Below are positions 8,026 through 16,465 of a stretch of DNA of 64,000 bases, one piece after another (within the stretch, counting starts at the first letter, position 1; each line of letters begins with the position of its first letter). Source of the stretch: an uncultured Halanaerobiales bacterium (GTDB lineage: Bacteria > Bacillota > Halanaerobiia > Halanaerobiales > M55B127); NCBI GenBank assembly GCA_913055675.1, contig CAJXKY010000002.1, positions 23,019 through 87,018 of the forward strand. Direction: 5' to 3'. The notes below the pieces were generated by a model, which was not told where the DNA came from, did not search any database, and saw nothing but the letters and a program-made list of their open reading frames with translations. The position numbers and the translations under genes are program-made.

Positions 8026-9450
8026 CTATTTCTCTGCTGCTAGAGCTTTAATTGCAGAAGCAATTATTAAAGCATTTTTTTGCAAGTTTTCAATATCAAT
8101 ATATTCATCTTTCTGATGAGCTAATTCTTCCTCTCCTGGAAATAATGCACCAAAAGCAACTCCTTTAGGAACAGCCCTTGCATAAGTACCGCCCCCGATA
8201 GCGATTGGTTCACTATCATTATCACCAGTAACTTTTCTATATACTTCCATTAAATTTTGCACTAAAGAATCGTCCTTGGGAACATAAAGAGGTTCTTGAT
8301 GATTTTTCATTTCTAAATAAACATCATACTGACCTACTTCGTTTTTTATACCTTCTAAAACTTCATTTTTATTTTTAGTAACTGGATATCTAATATTTAC
8401 AGTGGTTTTAATAAGATTTTCAGTAAAATTAATTTGCCCTACGTTAAATATCAAATTACCTGAAACTTCATCTTCAAGATTACATCCAATTCTTTCACCA
8501 TAATAATCTAACCCTATATTATTATTATAAAAATCGACAAATTCTTGGATATTAACTTTATCTAATTCGGCTATAAAAGCCATTAATCTTGAAATAGCAT
8601 TTTTACCTTTTTCAGGCATACTTCCGTGGGCTGATACTCCGCCAGAAATTAATTTATACTTATTTTTACCCTCTTTATTTAACTTAATATCATAATCTGT
8701 TTTATTTTTAAAATCAGCTAACTTTTTTTCTAGTGCTTTTCCATAATCTGTTTTAATTAATAGTTCACAGTTATCTGGAACCATGTTGGGAGCATTACCA
8801 CCTTTAAGGAATAATACTTCATATTTATAATTATTTTTATCCAAATAATTTTCTTCATAAGATTCAAATTCATAATTTAAATCAAATATTAAAATTCCTT
8901 TTTCAGCATGTATAACAGGATATTGAGCATCTGGACTAAAAGCTATTTCTGGTTTGAATTCTTTTTTAAAATAGTATTCCAGCCCTTCCCATCCACTTTC
9001 CTCATCAGTACCCAAAATTAAGCGTACTCTTTTATTTAAATTAATATCACTATCTTCTATAGCTTTTAAAGCATAAAGTGAAGCAACTGCAGGTCCTTTA
9101 TCATCTATAGTGCCTCTGCCATACATTTTATTGTCATGAATTTCTGCTTCATATGGAGGATAAGTCCAACCTGTACCTTCAGGTACAACGTCTAAGTGAC
9201 ATAATATACCTAATGTTTCTTCGCCTTCTCCTATTTCAACATGACCTGCATAACCATCAACATATTTAGTTTTCAAACCTAAATCATTGGCTATTTCTAA
9301 AAATCTTCTAAGACTTCTATCAACCCCTTCTCCGAAAGGCATACCTTCCTGTGCTTGGGTTTCAACACTTTTAACCTGTACTATCTCTTGTAATGAGTTT
9401 ATGATATCATCCTTATAACTATCTACTTTCTTTTTTAAATTTTGATCCAT
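8026..9450 (-). CDS. pepV: Dipeptidase PepV (M20 family)
   Basis: A 474-residue M20-family metallopeptidase with the PepV layout, which cleaves dipeptides and some tripeptides in the cytosol. Ligands visible: GHLDVVPEGTGW (His), GRGTIDDKGP (bridging Asp), LGTDEESGWEG (catalytic Glu and ligand Glu), SPDAQYP (Asp) and the terminal ELAHQKDEYI (His). The lid domain with GGVSAHGSMPEKGKNA is complete. The ATG has GGAGG eight bases upstream inside the end of the nhaC-like gene; the two reading frames overlap by 32 bases, so translation is probably coupled. Confidence 0.9.
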   Translation of the reverse strand: MDQNLKKKVDSYKDDIINSLQEIVQVKSVETQAQEGMPFGEGVDRSLRRFLEIANDLGLKTKYVDGYAGHVEIGEGEETLGILCHLDVVPEGTGWTYPPYEAEIHDNKMYGRGTIDDKGPAVASLYALKAIEDSDINLNKRVRLILGTDEESGWEGLEYYFKKEFKPEIAFSPDAQYPVIHAEKGILIFDLNYEFESYEENYLDKNNYKYEVLFLKGGNAPNMVPDNCELLIKTDYGKALEKKLADFKNKTDYDIKLNKEGKNKYKLISGGVSAHGSMPEKGKNAISRLMAFIAELDKVNIQEFVDFYNNNIGLDYYGERIGCNLEDEVSGNLIFNVGQINFTENLIKTTVNIRYPVTKNKNEVLEGIKNEVGQYDVYLEMKNHQEPLYVPKDDSLVQNLMEVYRKVTGDNDSEPIAIGGGTYARAVPKGVAFGALFPGEEELAHQKDEYIDIENLQKNALIIASAIKALAAEK

Positions 9451-10816
9451 CTTTTCTTCCTCCTTTTATAAAATTTGCCAAAATTAAACCTGTTATGGGA
9501 ACTAATATTGGAAAAAATGTGAATTTAAAATATTCTAAGGTATGAACATTTAGAATCCCCATCATCATTAAAGCATTAACATTCCAGGGAATAAGTGGAG
9601 ATAAAATTAAACCCGAATCTCCTAAGGATCTACCTAAAATACTTCTTGGTACATTCATTTCATCATATTTATCACCAAGCATTTTACCTGGTAAAAATAC
9701 TGCTAAAAGTTGATTACAACTCAAAAGAGCTGTTATAAAAGAGGAGGCCATCGTAACAGATATTAACTGACTACGATTTTCAATCGCTTTTATTATTTTA
9801 CTTAATATTGTATTTAAAATACCTAATTTCTCTAAAAGCCCCCCTAATACAACTGCTAGAATTATTAATGAGATGAGTTCAAGCATACTCGATAACCCAC
9901 CCCTAGTTAGCAGTTTATTTAATAAGGAAATCGATGTTTTTCCTACAGCCCCTGAATACATTGAACTAATTATTTTATTAATTGTCATTCCACTGATAAA
10001 AATTCCTATAATGGAACTTAAAATTAAGTTAATTATTAAATTCAATATTGTAGGGACCTTTTTTACAGCTAATATAATTATTGATAATGGAGGTATTAAC
10101 ATTACTATTGATATTAAGTAATTATTTACCAATCCATCCAGTAAGGTTGAAATCTGTGATACATCATAAGAATAACCATTATAACTTAAACCTATTATGA
10201 AATATATAATTGCAGAAAGTGTAAATGGAATCCAGAATGTTTTTAACATTTCTTTAATCATTTCGTGTAAATCACTATCAGCACTATGAGCAGTTAAAAT
10301 AGCTATTGAAGATAAAGGTGACATCCTATCTCCTACATAAGCACCTGATATAATAGAACCAGCTGCTAAAGCGAGAGATATTCCCATCCCTTGAGCTATA
10401 CTAATTAAAGCTAGACCTACAGTACTTACCGTACCAAAAGCAGTTCCTATTGAGATTGATACAACAGCCGAAAGTATAAAACTAATTACATAGAAATACT
10501 GTGGTCTTAAAAATTTAAGGCCATAAAATATCATGGTTGGTACAGTTCCGCTTTCAATCCAAATCCCAATAATCATCCCAATTAACATAATTATAATCAA
10601 AACATTACCTATTTTAGCAAAACTAGAAAACATCATTTCTTCTAATTCATCCCATTTAAAACCCCAGTAAAGAGCAAGAAACAAGGTAAATGTTAATTCC
10701 ATAATTAAAGGAATATGGATCGGGGCATCCCAAATCAAAACAGCAGTTATTAAAAATATTACCATTGAAAAAACAGGAATAATTGCTTTTTTAAATGTTA
10801 TATCTATTTTATTCAT
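9419..10816 (-). CDS. NhaC family Na+/H+ antiporter-type transporter
   Basis: A polytopic membrane protein of about 465 residues with 11-13 hydrophobic segments. It matches the NhaC/MleN family: IGTAFGTVSTVGLALISIAQGMG, ISGAYVGDRMSPLSSIAILTAHSADSD, and the C-terminal SCNQLLAVFLPGKM and SLGDSGLILSPLIPWNVNALMMMGIL. The family exchanges H+ for Na+, sometimes with malate/lactate. The frame is open to a TTG at 10828, but GGTGA is placed for the ATG at 10816, used here. It is first in a minus-strand run of peptidase genes and overlaps pepV, so coupling to uptake or export of a peptide-derived metabolite is possible. Confidence 0.85.
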   Translation of the reverse strand: MNKIDITFKKAIIPVFSMVIFLITAVLIWDAPIHIPLIMELTFTLFLALYWGFKWDELEEMMFSSFAKIGNVLIIIMLIGMIIGIWIESGTVPTMIFYGLKFLRPQYFYVISFILSAVVSISIGTAFGTVSTVGLALISIAQGMGISLALAAGSIISGAYVGDRMSPLSSIAILTAHSADSDLHEMIKEMLKTFWIPFTLSAIIYFIIGLSYNGYSYDVSQISTLLDGLVNNYLISIVMLIPPLSIIILAVKKVPTILNLIINLILSSIIGIFISGMTINKIISSMYSGAVGKTSISLLNKLLTRGGLSSMLELISLIILAVVLGGLLEKLGILNTILSKIIKAIENRSQLISVTMASSFITALLSCNQLLAVFLPGKMLGDKYDEMNVPRSILGRSLGDSGLILSPLIPWNVNALMMMGILNVHTLEYFKFTFFPILVPITGLILANFIKGGRKDGSKFKKESR

Positions 10817-10919
10817 ATAAATCACCAAATTTATTTTATTATTTAAAGGATTATTAATAATATTAACGAAATTATTTTAATAGTAAACAAATTATATATA
10901 TATACTAGGAGGATTAGCA

Positions 10920-11696
10920 ATGTTTGATATTTTAAATCATAGCCCTGAAATAAATCCTTTAGCTACAGAAGTAAGACTACAAGGTTCAAAATCAGATTTG
11001 GTTATATTGGTTCATGGATATACTGGTTGTCCTCGTGAAATGAAAAATATGGGAGAACTTATTCATGATAGATTTAACTTTACAGTATTAATTCCCCGAC
11101 TTCCAGGACATGGAACTAATTCAAAAGATTTTAGAAAAACCGGTAGAAAAGATTGGTTGAGAAAAGTATATGACATCATTATTAATAATGAAAATGAATA
11201 TGAAAATATACATCTGATTGGATTATCTATGGGTTCTTTAATTTCAATGCTTTCTTCAATACACTTTGAAATTAAAAGTTTATTTTTGATTTCACCTGCT
11301 TTATATTCTGAAAATAAGAATATAATATTCACTCATCTTTTAAAATATATTAAGCCCGTTATCTCAACTAATTATCAAATTGAAGATGATATTGAGGATC
11401 CAAATCTTATTAATCTTTTAAAAAATTACAGCTGTAAAGATTATACCAAGCAATTAGCAGAGCTTCATAAACTAATGTTAGAAACTCGGAAAATATTAAA
11501 ATATATAAAATCAGATCTTAAAATAGTACATTCTAAAAAAGATAAACTAGTACCATTAAAGTCAGCTCATAAAATTTATAATAATATTAGTTCTAAAAAT
11601 AAAAAAATTACTATTTTAGAAAATTCTCCTCATGTAATAAATTATGGTCCTGAGAAAGACAAATTTTTTAATGAACTTATAAAATTTTATAAATAA
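10920..11696 (+). CDS. Alpha/beta hydrolase, carboxylesterase (Est30-like)
   Basis: A 258-residue serine hydrolase resembling the small carboxylesterases (Est30/YvaK type). Oxyanion region LVHGYTGCPREMKNMGE, nucleophile elbow GLSMGS, the acid in HSKKDKLVPL and the terminal His in NSPHVIN form the expected triad. No signal peptide is present, so it should be cytosolic. It is the only plus-strand gene between 3330 and the right end of the window, starts after a perfect AGGAGG, and converges on ogt with only two bases between the stops and no clear terminator. Confidence 0.82.
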   Translation: MFDILNHSPEINPLATEVRLQGSKSDLVILVHGYTGCPREMKNMGELIHDRFNFTVLIPRLPGHGTNSKDFRKTGRKDWLRKVYDIIINNENEYENIHLIGLSMGSLISMLSSIHFEIKSLFLISPALYSENKNIIFTHLLKYIKPVISTNYQIEDDIEDPNLINLLKNYSCKDYTKQLAELHKLMLETRKILKYIKSDLKIVHSKKDKLVPLKSAHKIYNNISSKNKKITILENSPHVINYGPEKDKFFNELIKFYK

Positions 11697-11698
11697 GA

Positions 11699-12160
11699 CT
11701 ATTCTTCTAATTTCAATAACTTTTCTTTGCGCCATTTACCTCCGTTATAGTTACCTAAAGTACCATCACTTTTTATAACACGGTGACACGGAATTATAAT
11801 CGCAATCTTATTCTTTTTTAAAGCTGTACCAACAGCTTGATAAGCATTGGAATGACCACTTCTTTCAGCTAATTCTTTATAAGAAATAGTATTACCATAT
11901 TCAACTTCAATTAAAGTCTTATAAATATCCCTTTGGAATTGGGTTCCACTAAATTTCAAAGGGATATTAAAGTTTTTTCTATCTTTTTGAAAATATTCTT
12001 TTAATTGTTTCACAACATCTTGCATAGTTTCTGAAAACGACATATTAGTCTGTTGTTTAATAATATTATTACAATAATTAATTGATATTAACTTATCATT
12101 TTTAACTATGATTTTCAATGTTCCGATAGATGTTTTTAAATAACTAGCTTCCTTATTCAT
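11699..12160 (-). CDS. ogt: Methylated-DNA--protein-cysteine methyltransferase
   Basis: A 153-residue DNA repair protein that removes alkyl groups from O6-alkylguanine in one suicidal transfer to cysteine. The active-site IIPCHRVIKSDG is intact, with the preceding recognition helix VEYGNTISYKELAERSGHSNAYQAVGTALKKN and the following GNYNGGKWRKEKLL. Length and domain order fit Ogt without an Ada-type regulatory half. Its start overlaps the end of the upstream FAD gene by 8 bases. Confidence 0.92.
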   Translation of the reverse strand: MNKEASYLKTSIGTLKIIVKNDKLISINYCNNIIKQQTNMSFSETMQDVVKQLKEYFQKDRKNFNIPLKFSGTQFQRDIYKTLIEVEYGNTISYKELAERSGHSNAYQAVGTALKKNKIAIIIPCHRVIKSDGTLGNYNGGKWRKEKLLKLEE

Positions 12161-14003
12161 TCTCTATACCCCTATATTTTATTAACTGTTCAGATAGTTG
12201 AGTTTGTTTTAAAAAGTAACCAACTAAATAATATGCTTCTTTCCTTGTAAGATTCTGATCTTTTTTAATATCATTGTTAAAACCATCTGGAACATAATTT
12301 TCGACTGCTAAAATATTGAAATAATTTTCTTTATCAATTTCAGAAACTCGATGACTGCTTGCAGCCAATAGTAATCTATATGCATTTATTTTATCTAACT
12401 TCTTTAAAGTACTTATTGATTCTAAACCACCTGGAACCCAGTCATAAAGCAACTTCGAATTTCTTCTTTTCATACCTTTAATTAATAATTGGGAAAATTC
12501 ATACTCTGTAATTGAAGATTTTAATTTGAAATCATTATTATATCCCCCAATTAGCAAACCCAAATTGACGAGTTCTTTAATATAGGGATAATAAATATCC
12601 TTTTCAATAATAGGATCATATTTGCGATAATTTTCTAAATCCAACTCCATATAGTCTTGTATTTTCTTAATCAAATTATTGCTATTGTTTAATTCTTTAA
12701 GATCGATATTATTTTCATTTGCTAATGAAGCGGCTTTACCAGCAACAGCTCCGCTATTCATACGTATTGGTAATACCCTACCACTAGCAGCTGCTAAAGA
12801 ACTCATTCCAGTACTGCGTGAAACAACCATTAAATTGTCAATATTAGTTGGAAGTAATGAACCAAATGGTATACCATAAACCGCCGGATTAAAAAGTACA
12901 AAACCCTGATATGCAGGATCTGATGCCTGATAATCAAGAGGATAAGTACCAAATACAACTGTATTCTCTTTTATCTTGTTTTCCAATAGATCTTCTGTTT
13001 TTAACATCTCTTCTGCAATAAGATGACGGGATTCACGTATATATAATTCTTCGGCCGGTTTATTTAAAGTGGCGTTTTCAAAACCTCCTAAATTTTCTCG
13101 CAAAAACTGCAATACTTTTTTACTTTCCTTACGAGCTATTCGATATGCTTTTTCTTTTTGTGAAGTTAATAGAGGGTTATGATTAAAAATTAAAAGGGCG
13201 TTAATTGAACCATGATAATTGCCATTATCATTTTCATTAAATATTATATTCAACCCTCTAAGCTTTATATTTTTGTTTTGGGGTTTATATAAATTGCCAA
13301 TTTGTTTGAATCCATATGCATGACCGTTTTTTAAAAATGAAGGTCCAAATTTATTTTGCTGTATATCAATTTTTAATTTACCAAGATCAATATTATCAAT
13401 ATTTAAAACTAGTGTTGAAGCCATATATCGGTTATTTAAATTTATATCTGAACCGTAATTGAAAAAATCAGCTCCAGCTAAATATGATAATTCAGCATCC
13501 TGTTCCGCATCTATATAGTATTCCCCTGAAATATTATAATTTTTTCCATCTTTACTTTTTAGTTTTATATTTTTTATTGAATTATCATTTACTTCAACCT
13601 TTTTTACTAAAGTATTTCTAAGTATTTTAACATTTGCCTCATCTAACATATTATTAAAAACATTAGTAGCTTTCTGATAGGTAAAACTTTGTTTTTCTCC
13701 GATCCGTTTATACCATTCCTCAAACATCCCTCTATTAATTATATTACCTTTTTTATCAAAATTTAAATCCAGGTAGTTTAAACCACCATAAGTCATTAAA
13801 CCACCTGGATTATCTCTTTTTAAGATTAAGATAGTAGATAAACCATTCCTTGCTGCACTAACTGCAGCAAATACTCCGGATGGTTGTCCACTATATACTA
13901 CTGCTTGAAAATCAGATTGAATATCTTTTTCTGCAAAAGCAGTAAAATTAAAAAGTAATATTAATAAAAATAATAAGATGATTATTTTATTAGAAGTCTG
14001 CAT
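12153..14003 (-). CDS. Exported FAD-dependent oxidoreductase with C-terminal SLH-like region
   Basis: A 616-residue protein with a Sec signal peptide (positive MQTSNK, hydrophobic IIILLFLLILLFNFTAFA). Residues about 33-60 form a Rossmann-like FAD motif (VVYSGQPSGVFAAVSAARNG). The body matches the FAD-dependent oxidoreductase family often labelled xanthan lyase-like (pfam12831): NPGGLMTYGGLNYLD, YYIDAEQDAELSYLAGADF, RESRHLIAEEM, and SRSTGMSSLAAASGRVLPIRM. The last 150 residues contain stretches like S-layer homology repeats (YYPYIKELVNLGLLIGGYNN and SITEYEFSQLLIKG), suggesting wall attachment. The start overlaps the asnS stop by 14 bases. Substrate is unknown. Confidence 0.75.
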   Translation of the reverse strand: MQTSNKIIILLFLLILLFNFTAFAEKDIQSDFQAVVYSGQPSGVFAAVSAARNGLSTILILKRDNPGGLMTYGGLNYLDLNFDKKGNIINRGMFEEWYKRIGEKQSFTYQKATNVFNNMLDEANVKILRNTLVKKVEVNDNSIKNIKLKSKDGKNYNISGEYYIDAEQDAELSYLAGADFFNYGSDINLNNRYMASTLVLNIDNIDLGKLKIDIQQNKFGPSFLKNGHAYGFKQIGNLYKPQNKNIKLRGLNIIFNENDNGNYHGSINALLIFNHNPLLTSQKEKAYRIARKESKKVLQFLRENLGGFENATLNKPAEELYIRESRHLIAEEMLKTEDLLENKIKENTVVFGTYPLDYQASDPAYQGFVLFNPAVYGIPFGSLLPTNIDNLMVVSRSTGMSSLAAASGRVLPIRMNSGAVAGKAASLANENNIDLKELNNSNNLIKKIQDYMELDLENYRKYDPIIEKDIYYPYIKELVNLGLLIGGYNNDFKLKSSITEYEFSQLLIKGMKRRNSKLLYDWVPGGLESISTLKKLDKINAYRLLLAASSHRVSEIDKENYFNILAVENYVPDGFNNDIKKDQNLTRKEAYYLVGYFLKQTQLSEQLIKYRGIENE

Positions 14004-15381
14004 TACCGGGTGTCCTTGGGAAAGGTATTACATCCCTTATATTTTTCATTCCTGAAATGTACATTAATATTCTTTCAAAACCTAAACCAAAGCCAGAATG
14101 TGGAACTGTACCAAATTTTCTTAGATCTAAAAACCATTGATACTTATCAATATTCATATCCTCATTTTCCATTCTTTCTTTTAATACATCATATCTTTCT
14201 TCTCTTTGGCTACCTCCAATAATTTCGCCAACTTCTGGCACAAGACAATCAACAGCAGCTACAGTATCTCCGTCTTCATTTATACGCATGTAAAAAGCTT
14301 TAATACCTCTTGGATAGTCAGTAACCAAGACTGGTTTATTGTAATATTTTTCTGTTAAATACCTTTCATGCTCTGTTTGTAAGTCCATACCCCATTCAAC
14401 AGGAAATTCAAAGTCTTGCTCTGCATCTTTTAGAATTTCGATTGCTTTAGTGTAAGTTATCCTAGCAAAAGTTGAATTAATTATACTTTTTAATGTTTCT
14501 TTTCGGCCCTCTTCAATATTATTATCAAAAAATTCCATTTCTTCAGCTGCTTCATCTAAAGCATATTCAAATAGATATTTTATAAAGTCTTCTATGACAT
14601 CCATCATTTCATCTAAGTTACAAAATGCCATTTCAGGCTCTATCATCCAAAATTCTGAGGCATGTCTAGTTGTATTAGAGTTCTCCGCTCTAAAAGTTGG
14701 ACCAAAAGTATATACATCTCCCAAAGCAGTAGCCATAACTTCTGCTTCTAACTGTCCACTAACAGTTAAGCCAGTTTGTTCACCAAAGAAATCTTCTTCA
14801 AAATTTACTTCCTCATTATCATTATGAGGAACATTATCAAGATCAAGAGTAGTAACTTTAAACATTTCTCCAGCACCCTCTGCATCACTAGCAGTAATTA
14901 TTGGAGAATGAATGTATTGAAAACCTCTTTCTTGATAATATTTATGAATGGCGTTAGCCATCTTGTTTCTAAATCTATTAACCGTACTAAAAGTTTTAGT
15001 TCTTGGTCTTAAGTGAGCAATTTCTCTTAAAAATTCAAAAGTATGTTTCTTTTTTTGCAAAATATAATTATCAGGAGCAGTACCTATTATATCAATATCT
15101 TCTGCTTTCATTTCTATACTTTGTTCACGATTTGGTACTTCTTCTAAATAACCTTTTATTCTAACACTACTTCCTCTATTTAAATCATCCAATTCATATT
15201 TTGAAGGATCTAAAATTACAATCTGTAAATTTTTTAGTGTAGAACCATCATTAATTTCTAAGAATGCAATATTTTTAGATACTCTTTTTGTCTTTACCCA
15301 TCCTAATACTATTACATCTTGATAAGAATCAATATCACCTTGTAAAATTTTCTTGATTTTTGTTTTCTTGAAATAATCCAT
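13990..15381 (-). CDS. asnS: Asparagine--tRNA ligase
   Basis: A 463-residue class IIb aminoacyl-tRNA synthetase. The N-terminal OB fold covers about residues 15-105 (VIVLGWVKTKRVSKNIAFLEINDGS), and the catalytic core has motif 2 FRAENSNTTRHASEFWMIE and motif 3 GFGLGFERILMYISG. HSPIITASDAEGAGEMFKVTTLD favours AsnRS over AspRS. GGAGG lies 14 bases before the ATG, longer than usual, but an in-frame stop prevents an earlier start. The leader is only about 100 bases and shows no T-box. Confidence 0.93.
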   Translation of the reverse strand: MDYFKKTKIKKILQGDIDSYQDVIVLGWVKTKRVSKNIAFLEINDGSTLKNLQIVILDPSKYELDDLNRGSSVRIKGYLEEVPNREQSIEMKAEDIDIIGTAPDNYILQKKKHTFEFLREIAHLRPRTKTFSTVNRFRNKMANAIHKYYQERGFQYIHSPIITASDAEGAGEMFKVTTLDLDNVPHNDNEEVNFEEDFFGEQTGLTVSGQLEAEVMATALGDVYTFGPTFRAENSNTTRHASEFWMIEPEMAFCNLDEMMDVIEDFIKYLFEYALDEAAEEMEFFDNNIEEGRKETLKSIINSTFARITYTKAIEILKDAEQDFEFPVEWGMDLQTEHERYLTEKYYNKPVLVTDYPRGIKAFYMRINEDGDTVAAVDCLVPEVGEIIGGSQREERYDVLKERMENEDMNIDKYQWFLDLRKFGTVPHSGFGLGFERILMYISGMKNIRDVIPFPRTPGNADF

Positions 15382-15486
15382 TGTTTTTTAAAGAACCTCC
15401 TATATATTTTTAATTAATTTTATACATTTCCTTATATATATTCTTGAATTTTATTTAAATACCTTTTAATATACGCAAAAAAATAT

Positions 15487-15508
15487 GGGATAAGAAAAAT
15501 CTTATCCC
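15487..15508 (-). terminator. Rho-independent terminator after glpP
   Basis: The arms GGGATAAG and CTTATCCC form an 8-bp stem with a 6-base loop. On the minus strand it is followed by ATATTTTTTT. It lies 13 bases after the glpP stop and closes the glycerol-3-phosphate transcript ahead of asnS. Confidence 0.85.
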
Positions 15509-15520
15509 CTTCAAATAGGC

Positions 15521-16087
15521 TTAATACCATAATTTATCTTCACTAGTAGAAACTGCAAATATACCATCTTCTATTAACTTATCAACTTCTCTCTGAGATC
15601 TAATTAGACCACCTGCAATAAAAGGAATATCCATCTCAATGCTTAATTCCTTTAAAAAATGGGGTGTCATAAGACCAGGTAATATTTCTACAGCATCAGG
15701 ACGTACTTTTTTTAAACTTTTTATTCCATTTTTAATAGTGCCTGAATCTAATACGAATATTCTTTGTACTGTATATAAACCAACTTTTTGAGCGTATTCA
15801 ATTAAATTTCGATGGGTTGTTATAATTCCATCACACAAATTATTATCTGCAAGATAATTAACCGCTTCCCTATCGGAATTCATTCCTTTCATTAAATCTA
15901 AATGTAAAAAAAGCATTTTATCGTGTGCTTTACATTTTCTTGCATAATCACTTAGTTTATTTAATTTAGCATTTAATAAAAATACTGCTAAAACCTTACT
16001 ATATAGTGCTTTTTCAAGTCTAGAATCATCACTAATACCGGCAATCACATTAAAGTCTTCGAAATATTCTTCGAGACTTTTATCCAA
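15521..16087 (-). CDS. glpP: Glycerol-3-phosphate responsive antiterminator GlpP
   Basis: A 188-residue TIM-barrel-like RNA-binding regulator. In Bacillus, GlpP with bound glycerol-3-phosphate prevents termination in the leaders of glp operons. Diagnostic segments include VIAGISDD, KMLFLHLDLMKGMNSD, LCDGIITTHRNLIEYAQKVGL, QRIFVLDSGTI, RPDAVEILPGLMTP and PFIAGGLIRSQREVD. Start is TTG with GGGGG eight bases upstream. It is the last gene of the G3P cluster, 3 bases after the DUF1667 gene. Candidate targets are the paired leader elements near 25750 and 26950. Confidence 0.92.
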   Translation of the reverse strand: MDKSLEEYFEDFNVIAGISDDSRLEKALYSKVLAVFLLNAKLNKLSDYARKCKAHDKMLFLHLDLMKGMNSDREAVNYLADNNLCDGIITTHRNLIEYAQKVGLYTVQRIFVLDSGTIKNGIKSLKKVRPDAVEILPGLMTPHFLKELSIEMDIPFIAGGLIRSQREVDKLIEDGIFAVSTSEDKLWY

Positions 16088-16090
16088 TTT

Positions 16091-16465
16091 TCAAACCCCC
16101 GCTTTCTTGTCTATATTCCGAGTTGCTACTATATTCACTCCTGTATTTAAAATATCTTGAATTAAAACATCTCCGATTTTTACAGGAGCTTTCACCTCTT
16201 TTTTAGCTATTATATTCATAGCTTTAATTAGAAGTGCTTTTGGGATGGGCTCAGCTGTTTTGACAGGAACTAATGGAAATTCACCATTTTTTACTCTGAT
16301 AGTTGTGGGTAATATTCTAGTTGGATTTTTATATTCATCAATAGCATATTTTTTACCAGTTGGACATTCATATCCTTCTATATTAACTATTTCCTCGTTT
16401 TCGACTTCTACTGTAACTCGACACCCCTTTGGGCAACCAGTGCATATTATATCATTTTTTTCCAT
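16091..16465 (-). CDS. DUF1667 cysteine-rich protein of the glycerol-3-phosphate oxidation module
   Basis: A protein of about 124 residues whose N-terminus has four cysteines (ICTGCPKGCRVTVEV then YECPTG), able to hold an Fe-S cluster or zinc. The rest (RILPTTIRVKNGEFPLVPVKTAEPIPKALL) matches the DUF1667 family. In many anaerobic Firmicutes this small protein accompanies a GlpA-like dehydrogenase and a FAD/NAD reductase, probably for electron transfer. The frame is open to a GTG at 16474, but GAGGGTG favours the ATG at 16465. It overlaps the preceding flavoprotein gene by 14 bases. Confidence 0.85.
   Translation of the reverse strand: MEKNDIICTGCPKGCRVTVEVENEEIVNIEGYECPTGKKYAIDEYKNPTRILPTTIRVKNGEFPLVPVKTAEPIPKALLIKAMNIIAKKEVKAPVKIGDVLIQDILNTGVNIVATRNIDKKAGV

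Noticed and set aside
15382..15486. Possible T-box leader of asnS
   Set aside because: The leader is only about 100 bases, with no specifier loop, AGUA-II motif or UGGN bulge visible. The same is true for proS, which has no leader.
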